Assembly: GCA_963793415.1 (NCBI GenBank)
Contig: CAWCAC010000002.1
Location: forward strand, 1,550,001-1,614,000
Direction of reading: 5' to 3'
Length of the DNA: 64,000 nt
Origin: CAXMST01 sp963793415
GTDB lineage: Bacteria > Actinomycetota > Thermoleophilia > Solirubrobacterales > 70-9
This document shows positions 35,512 to 44,702 of the stretch, piece by piece. The translations under genes were made by a program, and so were the position numbers. Every line of letters begins with the position of its first letter. Position 1 is the stretch's first letter. Under the pieces are notes generated by a model. The model saw only the letters and a program-made list of their open reading frames with translations. It was not told where the DNA came from and did no database searches.

Positions 35512-36717
35512 TTGGAAGTCGAGATCGGACGGGGTAAGAAGGGACGTCGGGCCTACGGGTTCGACGACATCGCGATCGTGCCGTCGAGGCGCACACGGGA
35601 CCCCGACGACATCGACATCACCTGGAACCTGGGCCCCTACCGATTCGAGCTGCCGCTGCTCGCCTCCGCGATGGATGGCGTCGTCAGCCCGAAGACGGCC
35701 GGCCTGATCGGTCAGCACGGCGGCCTCGGCGTCCTCAACCTCGAGGGCATCTGGTCCCGCTACGAGGACGCGGACGAGCAGCTCGACCGGATCGCCAAGG
35801 CGCCGCCCGAGCTCGCCACCCGGCTCATGCAGGAGGTCTACTCGGAGCCAGTCAAGCCCGAGCTGATCGCCCAGCGGATCGAGGAGATAAAGGCGACTGG
35901 CGCCGTGACCTGCGGATCGCTCACTCCGCAGAAGGTCATGGAGTACCAGGAGGCCGCGCTCGAGGCCGGCCTCGACATCCTCGTCGTCCAGGGCACGGTG
36001 ATCTCGGCCGAGCACGTCAGCCAGTCGAGCGAGCCGCTCAACCTGAAGGAATTCATTGCCTCCGCGCCGGTGCCCTGCATCGTCGGCGGCTGCGCCTCCT
36101 ACTCGACCGGTCTGCACCTGATGCGGACCGGCGCCGTCGGCGTCCTCGTCGGCGTCGGCCCCGGCGCCGCCTGCACGACACGCGGTGTGCTCGGGATCGG
36201 AGTCCCGCAGGCGACCGCGATCGCGGACGTGGCGGCCGCGCGCTCGCAGCACATGCTCGAGACCGGGCAGTACTGCAACGTGATCGCCGACGGTGGCATG
36301 CGCACCGGCGGCGACGTCTCGAAGGCGATTGCCTGCGGCGCCGACGCCGTCATGATCGGGTCGCCTCTGGCCCGTGCCCAAGAGGCGCCCGGTCGCGGCT
36401 TCCACTGGGGGATGGCGACGTTCCATCCCTCGCTGCCGCGCGGCACCAGGGTCACCACCCACCAGGACGGCACGCTCGAGCAGATCCTGCTCGGCCCTGC
36501 CCAGGAGAACGACGGCACGTTCAACCTGATGGGCGCGCTGCGCACCTCGATGGCGACGACCGGCTACGAGGACATCCCTTCGTTCCACCGGGCCGAGGTG
36601 ATGGTCGCTCCCTCGCTGCAGACCGAGGGTAAGCAGCTGCAGCGTCAGCAGTCGGTCGGGATGGGCTCGAACGGCCGCTCGGCGGTCGCCAACGGCGTGG
36701 GTGTCGCGGACGACTGA
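35512..36717 (+). CDS. guaB3: GuaB3 family IMP dehydrogenase-like protein
   Basis: The 401-residue barrel lacks CBS domains and has DDIAIVPS, LPLLASAMDGVV, the active-site loop GVGPGAACTTR with the nucleophilic Cys, and CNVIADGGMRTGGD. This is the GuaB3 branch found in actinobacteria and cyanobacteria, not the main GuaB. Members have been reported to act as GMP reductases rather than IMP dehydrogenases. TTG start with GAGGGAG; guaA begins inside its stop (TGATG). Confidence 0.88.
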   Translation: MEVEIGRGKKGRRAYGFDDIAIVPSRRTRDPDDIDITWNLGPYRFELPLLASAMDGVVSPKTAGLIGQHGGLGVLNLEGIWSRYEDADEQLDRIAKAPPELATRLMQEVYSEPVKPELIAQRIEEIKATGAVTCGSLTPQKVMEYQEAALEAGLDILVVQGTVISAEHVSQSSEPLNLKEFIASAPVPCIVGGCASYSTGLHLMRTGAVGVLVGVGPGAACTTRGVLGIGVPQATAIADVAAARSQHMLETGQYCNVIADGGMRTGGDVSKAIACGADAVMIGSPLARAQEAPGRGFHWGMATFHPSLPRGTRVTTHQDGTLEQILLGPAQENDGTFNLMGALRTSMATTGYEDIPSFHRAEVMVAPSLQTEGKQLQRQQSVGMGSNGRSAVANGVGVADD

Positions 36718-38357
36718 TGAGCGGCGAGCCGGCAGCGGGAACCGCGGAGCAGGATCCCGCGGCTGAGCCGGAGGATCCCGGAGCCGCGACAGCGGGGCTG
36801 GCCGGCGAGCTGCCGACCGACCGCGAGGAGGTCCTCGTCCTCGACTTCGGGGGGCAGTACTCGCAGCTGATCGCGCGCAGGATCCGCGAGTGCGGCGTCT
36901 TCGCCGAGCTACTGCCGCACGGCCTCGCGATCGACCGGATCCAGGCCCGCAAGCCGAAGGCTTTGGTCCTCTCCGGCGGACCGGCATCGGTCTACGAGAA
37001 GGGCGCGCCGGCGCTGCGCGAGGAGCTGCTCGAGCTCGGGATTCCGGTGCTCGGCATCTGTTACGGCATGCAGGTCATGGTCCGTTCGCTCGGCGGCCGC
37101 GTCGAGGGCGCTGAGAAGGGCGAGTTCGGCCGCACGACGCTGACCCTGACCGAGGACGGCGGCAAGCTCCTCAACGGGCTCCCGGACGAGCAGCAGTGCT
37201 GGATGAGTCACCGAGACTCGGTCTTCGAGCCGCCCCCCGGCTTCACCGCCCTCGCCGCCAGCCCCGGCTCGCCGGTCGCGGCCTGCGAGAACGTCGAGCG
37301 CGGCCTCTATGGGATCCAGTTCCACCCCGAGGTCGTCCACACCCCGCACGGGCAGGAGATCCTCGAGAAGTTCCTCCGCGACGTCGCCGGCTGCGAGGAG
37401 CGCTGGACGATGACCTCGGTGATCGACGAGCAGATCGAGAAGATCCGCGCTCAGGTCGGCGACGGCAACATCATCTGCGGGCTCTCCGGCGGCGTCGACT
37501 CCGCCACGGCCGCTGCGCTCGTGCACCGGGCCGTCGGCGACCAGCTCACCTGCGTGCTCGTCGACCACGGCCTACTTCGCAAGGGCGAGGCCGAGCAGGT
37601 CGTCCGCAACTTCCGTGAGGGGCTTGGGATCGAGCTGATCGACGTCGACTGCGAGGAGCGCTTCCTCGCCCGCCTCGCCGGCCAGGACGACCCCGAGACC
37701 AAGCGCAAGATCATCGGCGAGGAGTTCATTCGCGTCTTCGAGGAGGAGGCGCTGAAGATCCCCGACGTCAACTACCTCGTCCAGGGAACGCTCTATTCGG
37801 ACGTGATCGAGTCGGGCGGGGGAGAGGGCGCCGCGACGATCAAGTCGCACCACAACGTCGGCGGCCTGCCCGAGGATCTCGAGTTCGAGCTGGTCGAGCC
37901 GTTGCGGATGCTTTTCAAGGACGAGGTCCGCGCCGTCGCCTCCGAGCTCGGGCTCAACGACCGGATGGTCTGGCGCCAGCCCTTCCCAGGCCCCGGCCTC
38001 GCGATCCGGATCGTCGGCGGCGAGGTCAACAAGGAGCGCCTCGACATCCTCCGTGAGGCCGACGCGATCCTTCAGGAGGAGGTCCGCGCCGCCAACCTCT
38101 ATCGCGACCTCTGGCAGTCCTTCTGCGTGCTGCCGGTGGTCCGCTCGGTCGGTGTCCAGGGCGACGGGCGCACCTACGCCTACCCGATCGTGATCCGCGC
38201 CGTCACCTCCGACGACGCGATGACCGCCGACTGGGCCCGGCTGCCCTACGACCTGCTCGAGCGCGCCTCGAACCGGATCATCAACGAGGTCCCTCAGGTC
38301 AACCGCGTGGCGCTGGACATCTCGTCCAAGCCGCCGGCAACCATCGAGTGGGAGTAG
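36717..38357 (+). CDS. guaA: GMP synthase (glutamine-hydrolysing)
   Basis: The 546-residue enzyme has a class I glutaminase domain (VLVLDFGGQYSQLI, nucleophile in GICYGMQ, FHPEVVHT), the N-type PP-loop GLSGGVDS, and a C-terminal dimerisation domain ending VALDISSKPPATIEWE. It carries an extra N-terminal stretch of about 35 Glu/Ala/Pro-rich residues before the glutaminase core. It converts XMP to GMP. It overlaps guaB3, so GMP making and salvage are co-translated. Confidence 0.97.
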   Translation: MSGEPAAGTAEQDPAAEPEDPGAATAGLAGELPTDREEVLVLDFGGQYSQLIARRIRECGVFAELLPHGLAIDRIQARKPKALVLSGGPASVYEKGAPALREELLELGIPVLGICYGMQVMVRSLGGRVEGAEKGEFGRTTLTLTEDGGKLLNGLPDEQQCWMSHRDSVFEPPPGFTALAASPGSPVAACENVERGLYGIQFHPEVVHTPHGQEILEKFLRDVAGCEERWTMTSVIDEQIEKIRAQVGDGNIICGLSGGVDSATAAALVHRAVGDQLTCVLVDHGLLRKGEAEQVVRNFREGLGIELIDVDCEERFLARLAGQDDPETKRKIIGEEFIRVFEEEALKIPDVNYLVQGTLYSDVIESGGGEGAATIKSHHNVGGLPEDLEFELVEPLRMLFKDEVRAVASELGLNDRMVWRQPFPGPGLAIRIVGGEVNKERLDILREADAILQEEVRAANLYRDLWQSFCVLPVVRSVGVQGDGRTYAYPIVIRAVTSDDAMTADWARLPYDLLERASNRIINEVPQVNRVALDISSKPPATIEWE

Positions 38358-38365
38358 GCGGACCG

Positions 38366-38386
38366 GGACGCCGCTGCTCGGCGTCC
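38366..38386 (+). terminator. hairpin after guaA
   Basis: GGACGCCG and CGGCGTCC form a perfect 8-bp stem with a 5-nt loop right after the guaA stop, in a convergent gap facing the M23 peptidase gene. It has no T-run but is a good candidate terminator. Confidence 0.5.
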
Positions 38387-38464
38387 TCCGCGGCTCACGT
38401 GCTGCCGCACGCTTCGCCTCGTGCGTCCTTGACCAGCAACGCTCCAGCCTCGCCTAGGCGCTGA

Positions 38465-39589
38465 TCAACTCCACTCGTCCCACTTCTTCAGAGCCGGCGT
38501 CGGGTCCATGACCTCGCCGCCCTCGTACCAGCCGGGCGCGGACCACATCTCGAAGTGGAGGTGGCACCCGGAGGCGTTGCCGGTGTCGTCGTTGACCCCG
38601 ATCTGCTCGCCCGTCTTGATCTTCTCGCCCTTCTTCGGCAGGCCGCGCTTGTTCATGTGCATGTAGACGTAGTCGACGCCGGTCTTGGCGCCGTCGATGA
38701 CCACGTAGTAGCCGGCGGAGGAGTGGTACTGGACCGTCTGCACCTTGCCGCCGCGGGCTGCGTACATCGGCTTGCCGCATTTGGCGAAGACGTCCTGGCC
38801 CTGATGGTTGCGGCCGGCGCCGAGGCCGTCGCCGTAGGTGTGCTTGGCCGGAAGCGGAAAGCGGTGGTCGTAGTACTCGAAGCCGGCCTTGCCGCCCTCG
38901 CCGCCGCTCAGAGGAGAGACCTCGAACTTGTACTTGCCGTTCGGCGCGATCCTGCCGGAGTCGGTCAGCCCCTTCCAGGTGACGCTCTGCTGCGCGAACG
39001 GCTCCTGGTCCTTCTCGACGAAGGTGTCGACGATCTTGTCCTTGCGCAGCACGTCGACGCGGATGTCGGTCGGAGCGTCGGCCTCGAACAGGTATTCGAC
39101 CCGGCTGCGCTCCTCGCCGGCGAAGTAGCTCTTGTGCGGGGTCGCATGGGCCTCTCGAACGCTGAACCCGCCCGGGACGTTGAGCGTGTCGGCGGGCTTG
39201 ACCGTGAGCTCGACCGGGGACCTGTAGCGATTGCCGGCGTCGTCGATCGCGACGGGCTTGCCGGTCGCCGCCCCCAGCGGGACGTCGAACTCCACGGTCG
39301 TGTCGCTCGTCGCCTTTGCTCGGACGTCCTCGTCGACGCCGTCGAGCCGGACGCTGACGATCTCGCCGAGCGACTTGCCGGTCAGCTCGGCGCGGCCGCC
39401 CTCGGCGACGGTGCGCACGTCGAGACAGCTCTCGAGGCAGGTGACGTCCTTGACCGAGGGCGGATCGGGAACCCCGATGCCGCCGTCTCCCTGGGCGACT
39501 CCCGCCCAGGCGCAGCCCGCGAGCAGCGCCGCCGCGAATGCCGCCGTCCTCGTCTGCGTTCGCCGGCGCATGCCGGAGGTCAGGTCCAT
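38465..39589 (-). CDS. M23 family metallopeptidase (peptidoglycan endopeptidase), riboswitch-controlled
   Basis: The 374-residue secreted protein has a signal peptide ending near residue 26-34; LAGC could be a lipobox. A middle beta-rich region contains several Ig-like or filamin-like strands. The C-terminal LytM/M23 domain holds RNHQGQDVF and HLHFEMW with the zinc His/Asp ligands. It would cleave peptide cross-bridges. A c-di-AMP riboswitch lies directly upstream on the same strand, so expression should respond to that second messenger. Confidence 0.92.
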   Translation of the reverse strand: MDLTSGMRRRTQTRTAAFAAALLAGCAWAGVAQGDGGIGVPDPPSVKDVTCLESCLDVRTVAEGGRAELTGKSLGEIVSVRLDGVDEDVRAKATSDTTVEFDVPLGAATGKPVAIDDAGNRYRSPVELTVKPADTLNVPGGFSVREAHATPHKSYFAGEERSRVEYLFEADAPTDIRVDVLRKDKIVDTFVEKDQEPFAQQSVTWKGLTDSGRIAPNGKYKFEVSPLSGGEGGKAGFEYYDHRFPLPAKHTYGDGLGAGRNHQGQDVFAKCGKPMYAARGGKVQTVQYHSSAGYYVVIDGAKTGVDYVYMHMNKRGLPKKGEKIKTGEQIGVNDDTGNASGCHLHFEMWSAPGWYEGGEVMDPTPALKKWDEWS

Positions 39590-39607
39590 CGAATCTCTTC
39601 CATTCGG

Positions 39608-39758
39608 GCCTGCGGGGTTAGCTGACGGGCTCGCGCCGGGAAGCAGCGCTACGGATACGGCCTTCTCCTGGCCTTCCGATTCGCCCCTGGGCTGGGTATT
39701 CGACCCCGGCCCTGCGGTTCCCCCGCTCCCCCGACCGGTGCGGCCGAGGAATTAGGCG
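39608..39758 (-). promoter_or_regulatory. c-di-AMP (ydaO/yuaA) riboswitch
   Basis: Read on the minus strand, the 150 nt before the M23 peptidase show the ordered signature of this class: GCCTAATTCC near the 5' end, GGGGGAACCGC, GGGGTCGAATACC, and near the 3' end GAGCCCGTCAGCTAACC followed by CGCAGGC. The aptamer ends 18 nt before the ATG, which has its own GGAAGAG ribosome site. In actinobacteria this riboswitch usually controls cell-wall hydrolases, so the match to context is good. The rest of the 374-bp gap (39759-39963) holds a TATCAT box at 39900 as a possible rplM promoter. Confidence 0.9.
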
Positions 39759-39963
39759 TATCAACTGGCGCGGGAGTATATCCACGGGCGCGGCGCGGGC
39801 AAGATGGCTACCGTATGCGGCAGCACCCGTCGGACGGCTTCCGAACCGACCCGGGGGGACGCGCCGCAGGGCCGTTCTCACGCTCGGGGCGGGAGCGGCT
39901 ATCATCCTGCGCCCGCGTTGACCGGCGGCCGTGCCGGGACGCGTTTTTTCACGCACTGAACCG

Positions 39964-40398
39964 ATGAAGACCTACGCAGCAACCATTGAGGATCGCCAGC
40001 GCGACTGGTACGTCGTCGACGCCGAGGGTCAGACCCTTGGCCGTCTCTCGACGCAGATTGCCGACGTCCTCCGCGGCAAGCGCAAGCCGACCTACACCCC
40101 GCACACCGACGTCGGCGACTTCGTCGTCGTCGTCAACGCGGAGAAGATCGTCGTGACCGGCAACAAGCGGACGCAGAAGCGCTACTGGCGTCACAGCGGC
40201 TATCCGGGCGGGATCCGCTCGCGGACGCTCGAGGAGATGCTCGACCGCAAGCCCGAAGACGTGATCCGGCTCGCCGTCAAGGGCATGCTTCCGCGCAACA
40301 AGCTCGCCCGGAAGCAGCTGCTCAAACTCAAGGTCTACGCCGGTCCCGAGCACCCGCACGCGGCCCAGCAGCCGCAGCCCATGGAGGTGAAGTCTTGA
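39964..40398 (+). CDS. rplM: ribosomal protein L13
   Basis: The 144-residue protein has the full L13 core: RDWYVVDAEGQTLGRLSTQIA, YTPHTDVGDFVVVVNAEKI, RHSGYPGG, and KGMLPRNKLARKQLLKLKVY. The start ATG is preceded by a TATCAT box about 60 nt upstream and no clear ribosome site. It overlaps rpsI by TTGA, the usual L13-S9 pair. Confidence 0.97.
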   Translation: MKTYAATIEDRQRDWYVVDAEGQTLGRLSTQIADVLRGKRKPTYTPHTDVGDFVVVVNAEKIVVTGNKRTQKRYWRHSGYPGGIRSRTLEEMLDRKPEDVIRLAVKGMLPRNKLARKQLLKLKVYAGPEHPHAAQQPQPMEVKS

Positions 40399-41332
40399 CC
40401 GCGACCGACGACGCTCCCGAACAGGAGCCCGCCGAGAACCCCGAGCCCGAGGCAACCGAGCCCGAGGCCGCCCCCGAGCAGCCCGAGGCCGCCCGAGCAG
40501 CCCGGAGCAGCCCGAGGCGGCTCCCGAGCCCGCCGAGCCGGTCGCCGAGGAGGCACCTGCCGCGGAAGCCCCGGTTGAGGAGGCCCCTGCCGAGGAAGCT
40601 CCTGCGCCCGTCGAAGCTCCTGCGCCCGTCGCCGAGGAAGCCCCTGCCGAGGAGGCTTCCGCTGAGCCGGCCGCAGACGAGGCTCCCGCCGAGGAGACTC
40701 CTGCAGCCGAGGCAGAGACCCCGGTCGAGGCCGCGCCCGCCGAGGCCGCGCCCTCTGCCGAGGGCAAGAAGGACGTCGTCCCCGGTGCCAACCTCGAGCC
40801 GATCGCGATCACCGAGGAGCGTGAGCTGACCGCCGAGGAGCGCGCCGCGCTCGAGGCCGAGGAGGAGGAGCGCGCGAGTCGCGAGGCCGCCGCCGACGCC
40901 GACGACGACGAGGCGCCGATCCGCGCGGCCGTCGCCGTTCCCACCGACGCCACGATCCAGGCGACCGGCAAGCGCAAGAGCTCGGTCGCCCGCGTCGTCC
41001 TCCGCGCCGGCGACGGCACGGTCGAGGTCAACGGCCGCGCCATCGATGACTACTTCCCGCGTGCCTACCACCAGACGATTGCTCGTCAGCCGCTGGTCAC
41101 AGCCGGCTACGAGAGCAACGTCGACGTCAAGATCCGCGTTCATGGCGGCGGCATCTCCGGCCAGGCCGGCGCTGTGCGCCACGGCATCGCCCGCGCCCTC
41201 ACGCAGCTCGATCCGGAGCTTCGCGGGGACCTGAAGAAGCGCGGCATGCTGACCCGGGACGCCCGGGCCAAGGAGCGGCGCAAGGCCGGCCTGAAGAAGG
41301 CCCGCAAGAAGCCGCAGTTCAGCAAGCGCTGA
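40395..41332 (+). CDS. rpsI: ribosomal protein S9 with long acidic N-terminal extension, interrupted by a net -1 frameshift
   Basis: Translation must start at TTG 40395 (GGAGGTGA ribosome site), giving an acidic Pro/Glu/Ala-rich leader of 33 residues. At about 40491-40512 the frame breaks: the downstream frame continues the same acidic composition for about 150 residues and then gives an intact S9 core (ATGKRKSSVARVVLRAGDG, HGGGISGQAGAVRHGIARAL, KKPQFSKR). That downstream frame has no ATG, GTG or TTG before the core. Relative to a repeating GAGCAGCCC pattern, two bases are lost and one gained. S9 is essential, so this is a sequencing error or a programmed shift. An extension of about 180 residues is unusual for S9. 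Confidence 0.85.
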
Positions 41333-41363
41333 TCTCTCCCTCGATCCATAACATGGCGCCCGC

Positions 41364-42686
41364 ATGAGCTCGGGTGAGGGAAGAACACTGTTCGGGACCG
41401 ACGGCGTCCGGGGCCCGGTCGGCGAGAAGCTGACGCCGGAGCTCTCGGTCGCGCTTGGTCGCGCCACGGCGGCCGAGATCGCCAACGATCGCCCCCAGGT
41501 CCTGATCATCCGCGACACCCGAGAGTCGGGCGGCATGCTCGAATCGGCGCTCGCCTCGGGAATGGCCGCATCGGGGGCCGACGTCTTCCTCGGCGGCGTG
41601 CTGCCTACACCTGCCGCCGCGATCCTCGTCCGGCGTCACGGGCTCGATCTCGCAGCCGTTGTCTCCGCCTCCCACAACCCCTGGCAGGACAACGGGATCA
41701 AGTTCTTCGACCGGCGCGGGCGCAAGCTCGACGACGAGGCAGAGGTCCGGGTCGAGGCTCGCGTCGCCGCTGGCCCCGTCCACTCGCCGGCCGCAGGGCG
41801 GATCCGCAAGCTGCGCGGCGCCCGCGATGACTACCTGCGCGAGCTCGACTCGGTCTTCGATCAGGACCTGAGCGGCCGCAAGATCGTCCTTGACTGCGCC
41901 AACGGCGCCACCTACAAGGTCGCTCCGGCAGCCTTCGAGCGGCTCGGTGCCGAGGTGATCGCGATCGCGACCGAGCCCGACGGCCGCAACATCAACGAGG
42001 GCTGCGGCTCCACCTACCTCGGCAAAGTCGCCGACGTGGTCCGCAGCGAGGGCGCCGAGATCGGCTTCGCCTTCGACGGCGACGGCGACCGGGTGCTCGC
42101 CGTCGACGCAGACGGCCGCGAGTTCGACGGCGACGAGATCGTCGCGCTCGCAGCCCTGCACCTGAAGCAGGCCGGCGAGCTTGCGGGTGGCGCCGCCGTC
42201 ACCGTGATGTCGAACTACGGCTTCCACAAGGCGATGGAGGAGGCCGGCGTCGAGGTTGCCACGACCAAGGTCGGCGACCGCTTCGTGATCGAGGAGCTGC
42301 TGCGGCGCGACTGGACGATCGGTGGCGAGCAGTCCGGGCACATCATCTGGACCGAGTTCGCCGCCACCGGCGACGGCCTTGCCGCGGCGCTACTGGTGAT
42401 GCGGGCCCTGGGCGAGCGCAAGCTTGCCGACGTGCATCCGGTCGAGAAGCTGCCGCAGTACCTGGAGAACGTGCGCATCTCCTCGAAGGAGGCGCTGGCG
42501 GGCGCCGACGAGCTCTGGCAGGCCGTCGAGAAGGAGGGCGCCGGGCTCGAAGGGCGGGGCCGGGTGCTCGTGCGCCCCTCCGGGACCGAGCCGCTGATCC
42601 GGGTGATGGTCGAGGGGCCGGACGAGTCCGAGTGCCAGCAGGTGCTGGGCCGCCTCGTCGCCGCGGCCGAGCGCGCGGCGGGCTGA
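41364..42686 (+). CDS. glmM: phosphoglucosamine mutase
   Basis: The 440-residue enzyme has FGTDGVRGPV at the N-terminus, the phosphoserine loop VSASHNP near residue 102, the metal-binding DGDGDR, GEQSGHI, and the C-terminal phosphate-binding RPSGTEPLIRVM. It converts glucosamine-6-phosphate to glucosamine-1-phosphate for UDP-GlcNAc. A TAACAT box lies 9 nt before the ATG. The glmS gene follows, about 117 bp downstream. Confidence 0.97.
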   Translation: MSSGEGRTLFGTDGVRGPVGEKLTPELSVALGRATAAEIANDRPQVLIIRDTRESGGMLESALASGMAASGADVFLGGVLPTPAAAILVRRHGLDLAAVVSASHNPWQDNGIKFFDRRGRKLDDEAEVRVEARVAAGPVHSPAAGRIRKLRGARDDYLRELDSVFDQDLSGRKIVLDCANGATYKVAPAAFERLGAEVIAIATEPDGRNINEGCGSTYLGKVADVVRSEGAEIGFAFDGDGDRVLAVDADGREFDGDEIVALAALHLKQAGELAGGAAVTVMSNYGFHKAMEEAGVEVATTKVGDRFVIEELLRRDWTIGGEQSGHIIWTEFAATGDGLAAALLVMRALGERKLADVHPVEKLPQYLENVRISSKEALAGADELWQAVEKEGAGLEGRGRVLVRPSGTEPLIRVMVEGPDESECQQVLGRLVAAAERAAG

Positions 42687-42740
42687 TCGCAGCAGGAGCC
42701 GTGCACACGCGCGGCTTTGCACCTACCTCTAACCTTTGCC

Positions 42741-42763
42741 GACCCGCTTCTTGTCCGCGGGTC
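42741..42763 (+). promoter_or_regulatory. hairpin in the glmS leader
   Basis: GACCCGC and GCGGGTC form a perfect 7-bp stem with a 9-nt loop, about 40 nt before the glmS ATG. It could be a leader structure that tunes translation or a terminator for glmM. The gap is too short to hold a glmS ribozyme and shows none of its conserved core. Confidence 0.4.
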
Positions 42764-42803
42764 CAGTCAATACACGGATACCCCCTACCGAGAGGCATGC
42801 GCC

Positions 42804-44663
42804 ATGTGCGGCATCGTCGGATACGTGGGCGGGAGGCCATGTCGCGACATCCTCATCGCCGGCCTCGAGAAGCTCGAGTACCGCGGATACGACTCCGCCG
42901 GCGTCTCCCTGCTCGATGACGGCCAGATCGAGACCGTGCGCGCGGTCGGCAACCTCGCCAACCTCCGGATCGCCGTCGAAGAGGCCGCCGCCGACGGTGG
43001 CGCCGTCGCGGTCGCCGAGGAGGAGGCGACGATCGGTCTCGCGCACACCCGCTGGGCGACCCACGGCCGCGTCACCGAGGAGAACGCTCATCCCCACGGG
43101 GACTGCGCCGACAGCGTCCACATCGTCCTCAACGGAATCGTCGAGAACCACTCGGAGCTGCGCCGCGAGCTCCGCGACGAGGGCCACATCTTCACCTCCG
43201 AGACCGACGCTGAGATCGTCGCTCACCTGATCGAGCGCCACTACGAAGGCGATCTCCCGGCCGCGGTCCGCGCCGCGTTCGCCGACCTGCGCGGCCACTA
43301 CGCGTTCGTGGCGATGCACGCCGAGCACCCTGAGCTGCTCGTCGGTGCCCGCCAGGAGCCGCCGCTGATCGTCGGCATCGGCGAGGGCGAGACCTTCCTC
43401 GCTTCGGCGATCCCCGCCTTTCTCAAGGAGACCCGGCGGGTGATGCAGATCGAGAACGGTGACATCGTGATCGTCACTCCTGACGGCGTCGAGGTGACCG
43501 ACGCCGACGGCAACCCGCTCGAGCGCGAGGTCGAGGAGGTCACCTGGGACGAGGAAGCTGCCGAGCGAGGCGGCTACTCGACCTTCATGATGAAGGAGAT
43601 CCATGAGCAGCCGGACGCGGTTGCCGAGACGATCGCCGACCGCCTCCCGCACATCGACTCTGTCGATCTCAGCGAGCTCGACTACTCGGAGGAGCGCGCC
43701 GCCGAGCTCCGCCGCGTGATCATCGTCGCCTGCGGCACTTCGTACCACGCCGGCCTCGTCGGGCGCTACGCGATCGAGCACTGGGCCCGGGTTCCCGTCG
43801 AGATGGACGTGGCATCGGAGTTCCGCTACCGCGATCCGGTGATCGGGCCCGAGGACCTCGTGATCGGAATCACGCAGTCGGGGGAGACCGCCGACACGCT
43901 GGCGGCGATGCGGCTCGCGCGCGAACGCGGCGCCCACGTCGTCGCGCTGACCAACGTGATGGGAAGTCAGGCAACGCGCGATGCGGACTCGGTCCTGTTC
44001 ACCCGCGCCGGCCTCGAGATCGGCGTCGCCGCGACCAAGACCTTCACCAGCCAGGTGGCGGCGATGTATCTGCTCGGCCTCTGGCTCGCGCAGGCACGCG
44101 GCACCCTGCCGCCGGAGCGGATGGCCGAGCTGATCACCGAGATGAAGGCGCTGCCGCACAAGATCGAGCAGACGCTGGAGTCGACCGAGGAGCAGATCCG
44201 CGCCGTCGCCCGCAGCCACTACGAGGGCCGCTTCTTCCTCTACCTGGGGCGCCACATCGGGCTGCCGATCTGTCTCGAGGGGGCGCTGAAGATGAAGGAG
44301 ATCTCGTACATCCCCTCCGACGCGTACGCCGCAGGCGAGATGAAGCACGGCCCGATCGCGCTGCTCGACGAGTCGACGCCGGTCGTCGCGGTGGCCACCG
44401 CCAGCCCGATCCTCGAGAAGACGCTCTCGAACATCGCGGAGGTCCGCGCCCGGGGAGCCGACGTGATCGCGATCGCCACCGAGGGCGACGATATCGTCGC
44501 CGAGACGGCGGACCAGACCGTCTTCATCCCGAGCACCGACTGGATCCTTCAGCCGATCCTCGCGGTGCTGCCGATGCAGCTGCTCGCGTACCACACGGCT
44601 CGAATGCTCGGCCTCAACGTCGATCAGCCGCGGAACCTGGCGAAGACAGTCACCGTCGAGTAG
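42804..44663 (+). CDS. glmS: glutamine-fructose-6-phosphate aminotransferase (isomerising)
   Basis: The 619-residue enzyme starts MCGIVGYVG, with Cys2 as the N-terminal nucleophile after Met removal, followed by GYDSAGVSL, HTRWATHG and NGIVENH of the glutaminase domain. Two SIS domains follow (CGTSYHAGLV, QSGETADT; EISYIPSDAYAAGEMKHGP), ending LAKTVTVE. It makes glucosamine-6-phosphate, the first step of UDP-GlcNAc synthesis. The ATG at 42804 is fixed by the catalytic Cys. GAGAGG lies 9 nt upstream. Confidence 0.98.
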   Translation: MCGIVGYVGGRPCRDILIAGLEKLEYRGYDSAGVSLLDDGQIETVRAVGNLANLRIAVEEAAADGGAVAVAEEEATIGLAHTRWATHGRVTEENAHPHGDCADSVHIVLNGIVENHSELRRELRDEGHIFTSETDAEIVAHLIERHYEGDLPAAVRAAFADLRGHYAFVAMHAEHPELLVGARQEPPLIVGIGEGETFLASAIPAFLKETRRVMQIENGDIVIVTPDGVEVTDADGNPLEREVEEVTWDEEAAERGGYSTFMMKEIHEQPDAVAETIADRLPHIDSVDLSELDYSEERAAELRRVIIVACGTSYHAGLVGRYAIEHWARVPVEMDVASEFRYRDPVIGPEDLVIGITQSGETADTLAAMRLARERGAHVVALTNVMGSQATRDADSVLFTRAGLEIGVAATKTFTSQVAAMYLLGLWLAQARGTLPPERMAELITEMKALPHKIEQTLESTEEQIRAVARSHYEGRFFLYLGRHIGLPICLEGALKMKEISYIPSDAYAAGEMKHGPIALLDESTPVVAVATASPILEKTLSNIAEVRARGADVIAIATEGDDIVAETADQTVFIPSTDWILQPILAVLPMQLLAYHTARMLGLNVDQPRNLAKTVTVE

Positions 44664-44702
44664 CGGACTGCCGCGGGAGCTCTCGCTACGATCCCCGCCG
44701 CC

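Noticed and set aside
42687..42803. glmS ribozyme in the glmS leader
   Set aside because: The gap is only 117 nt and lacks the conserved ribozyme core; only a simple hairpin is seen.
42729..44594. Long minus-strand open frame opposite glmS
   Set aside because: It mirrors glmS codons and has low-complexity Arg/Val/Asp composition typical of antisense frames in GC-rich DNA.
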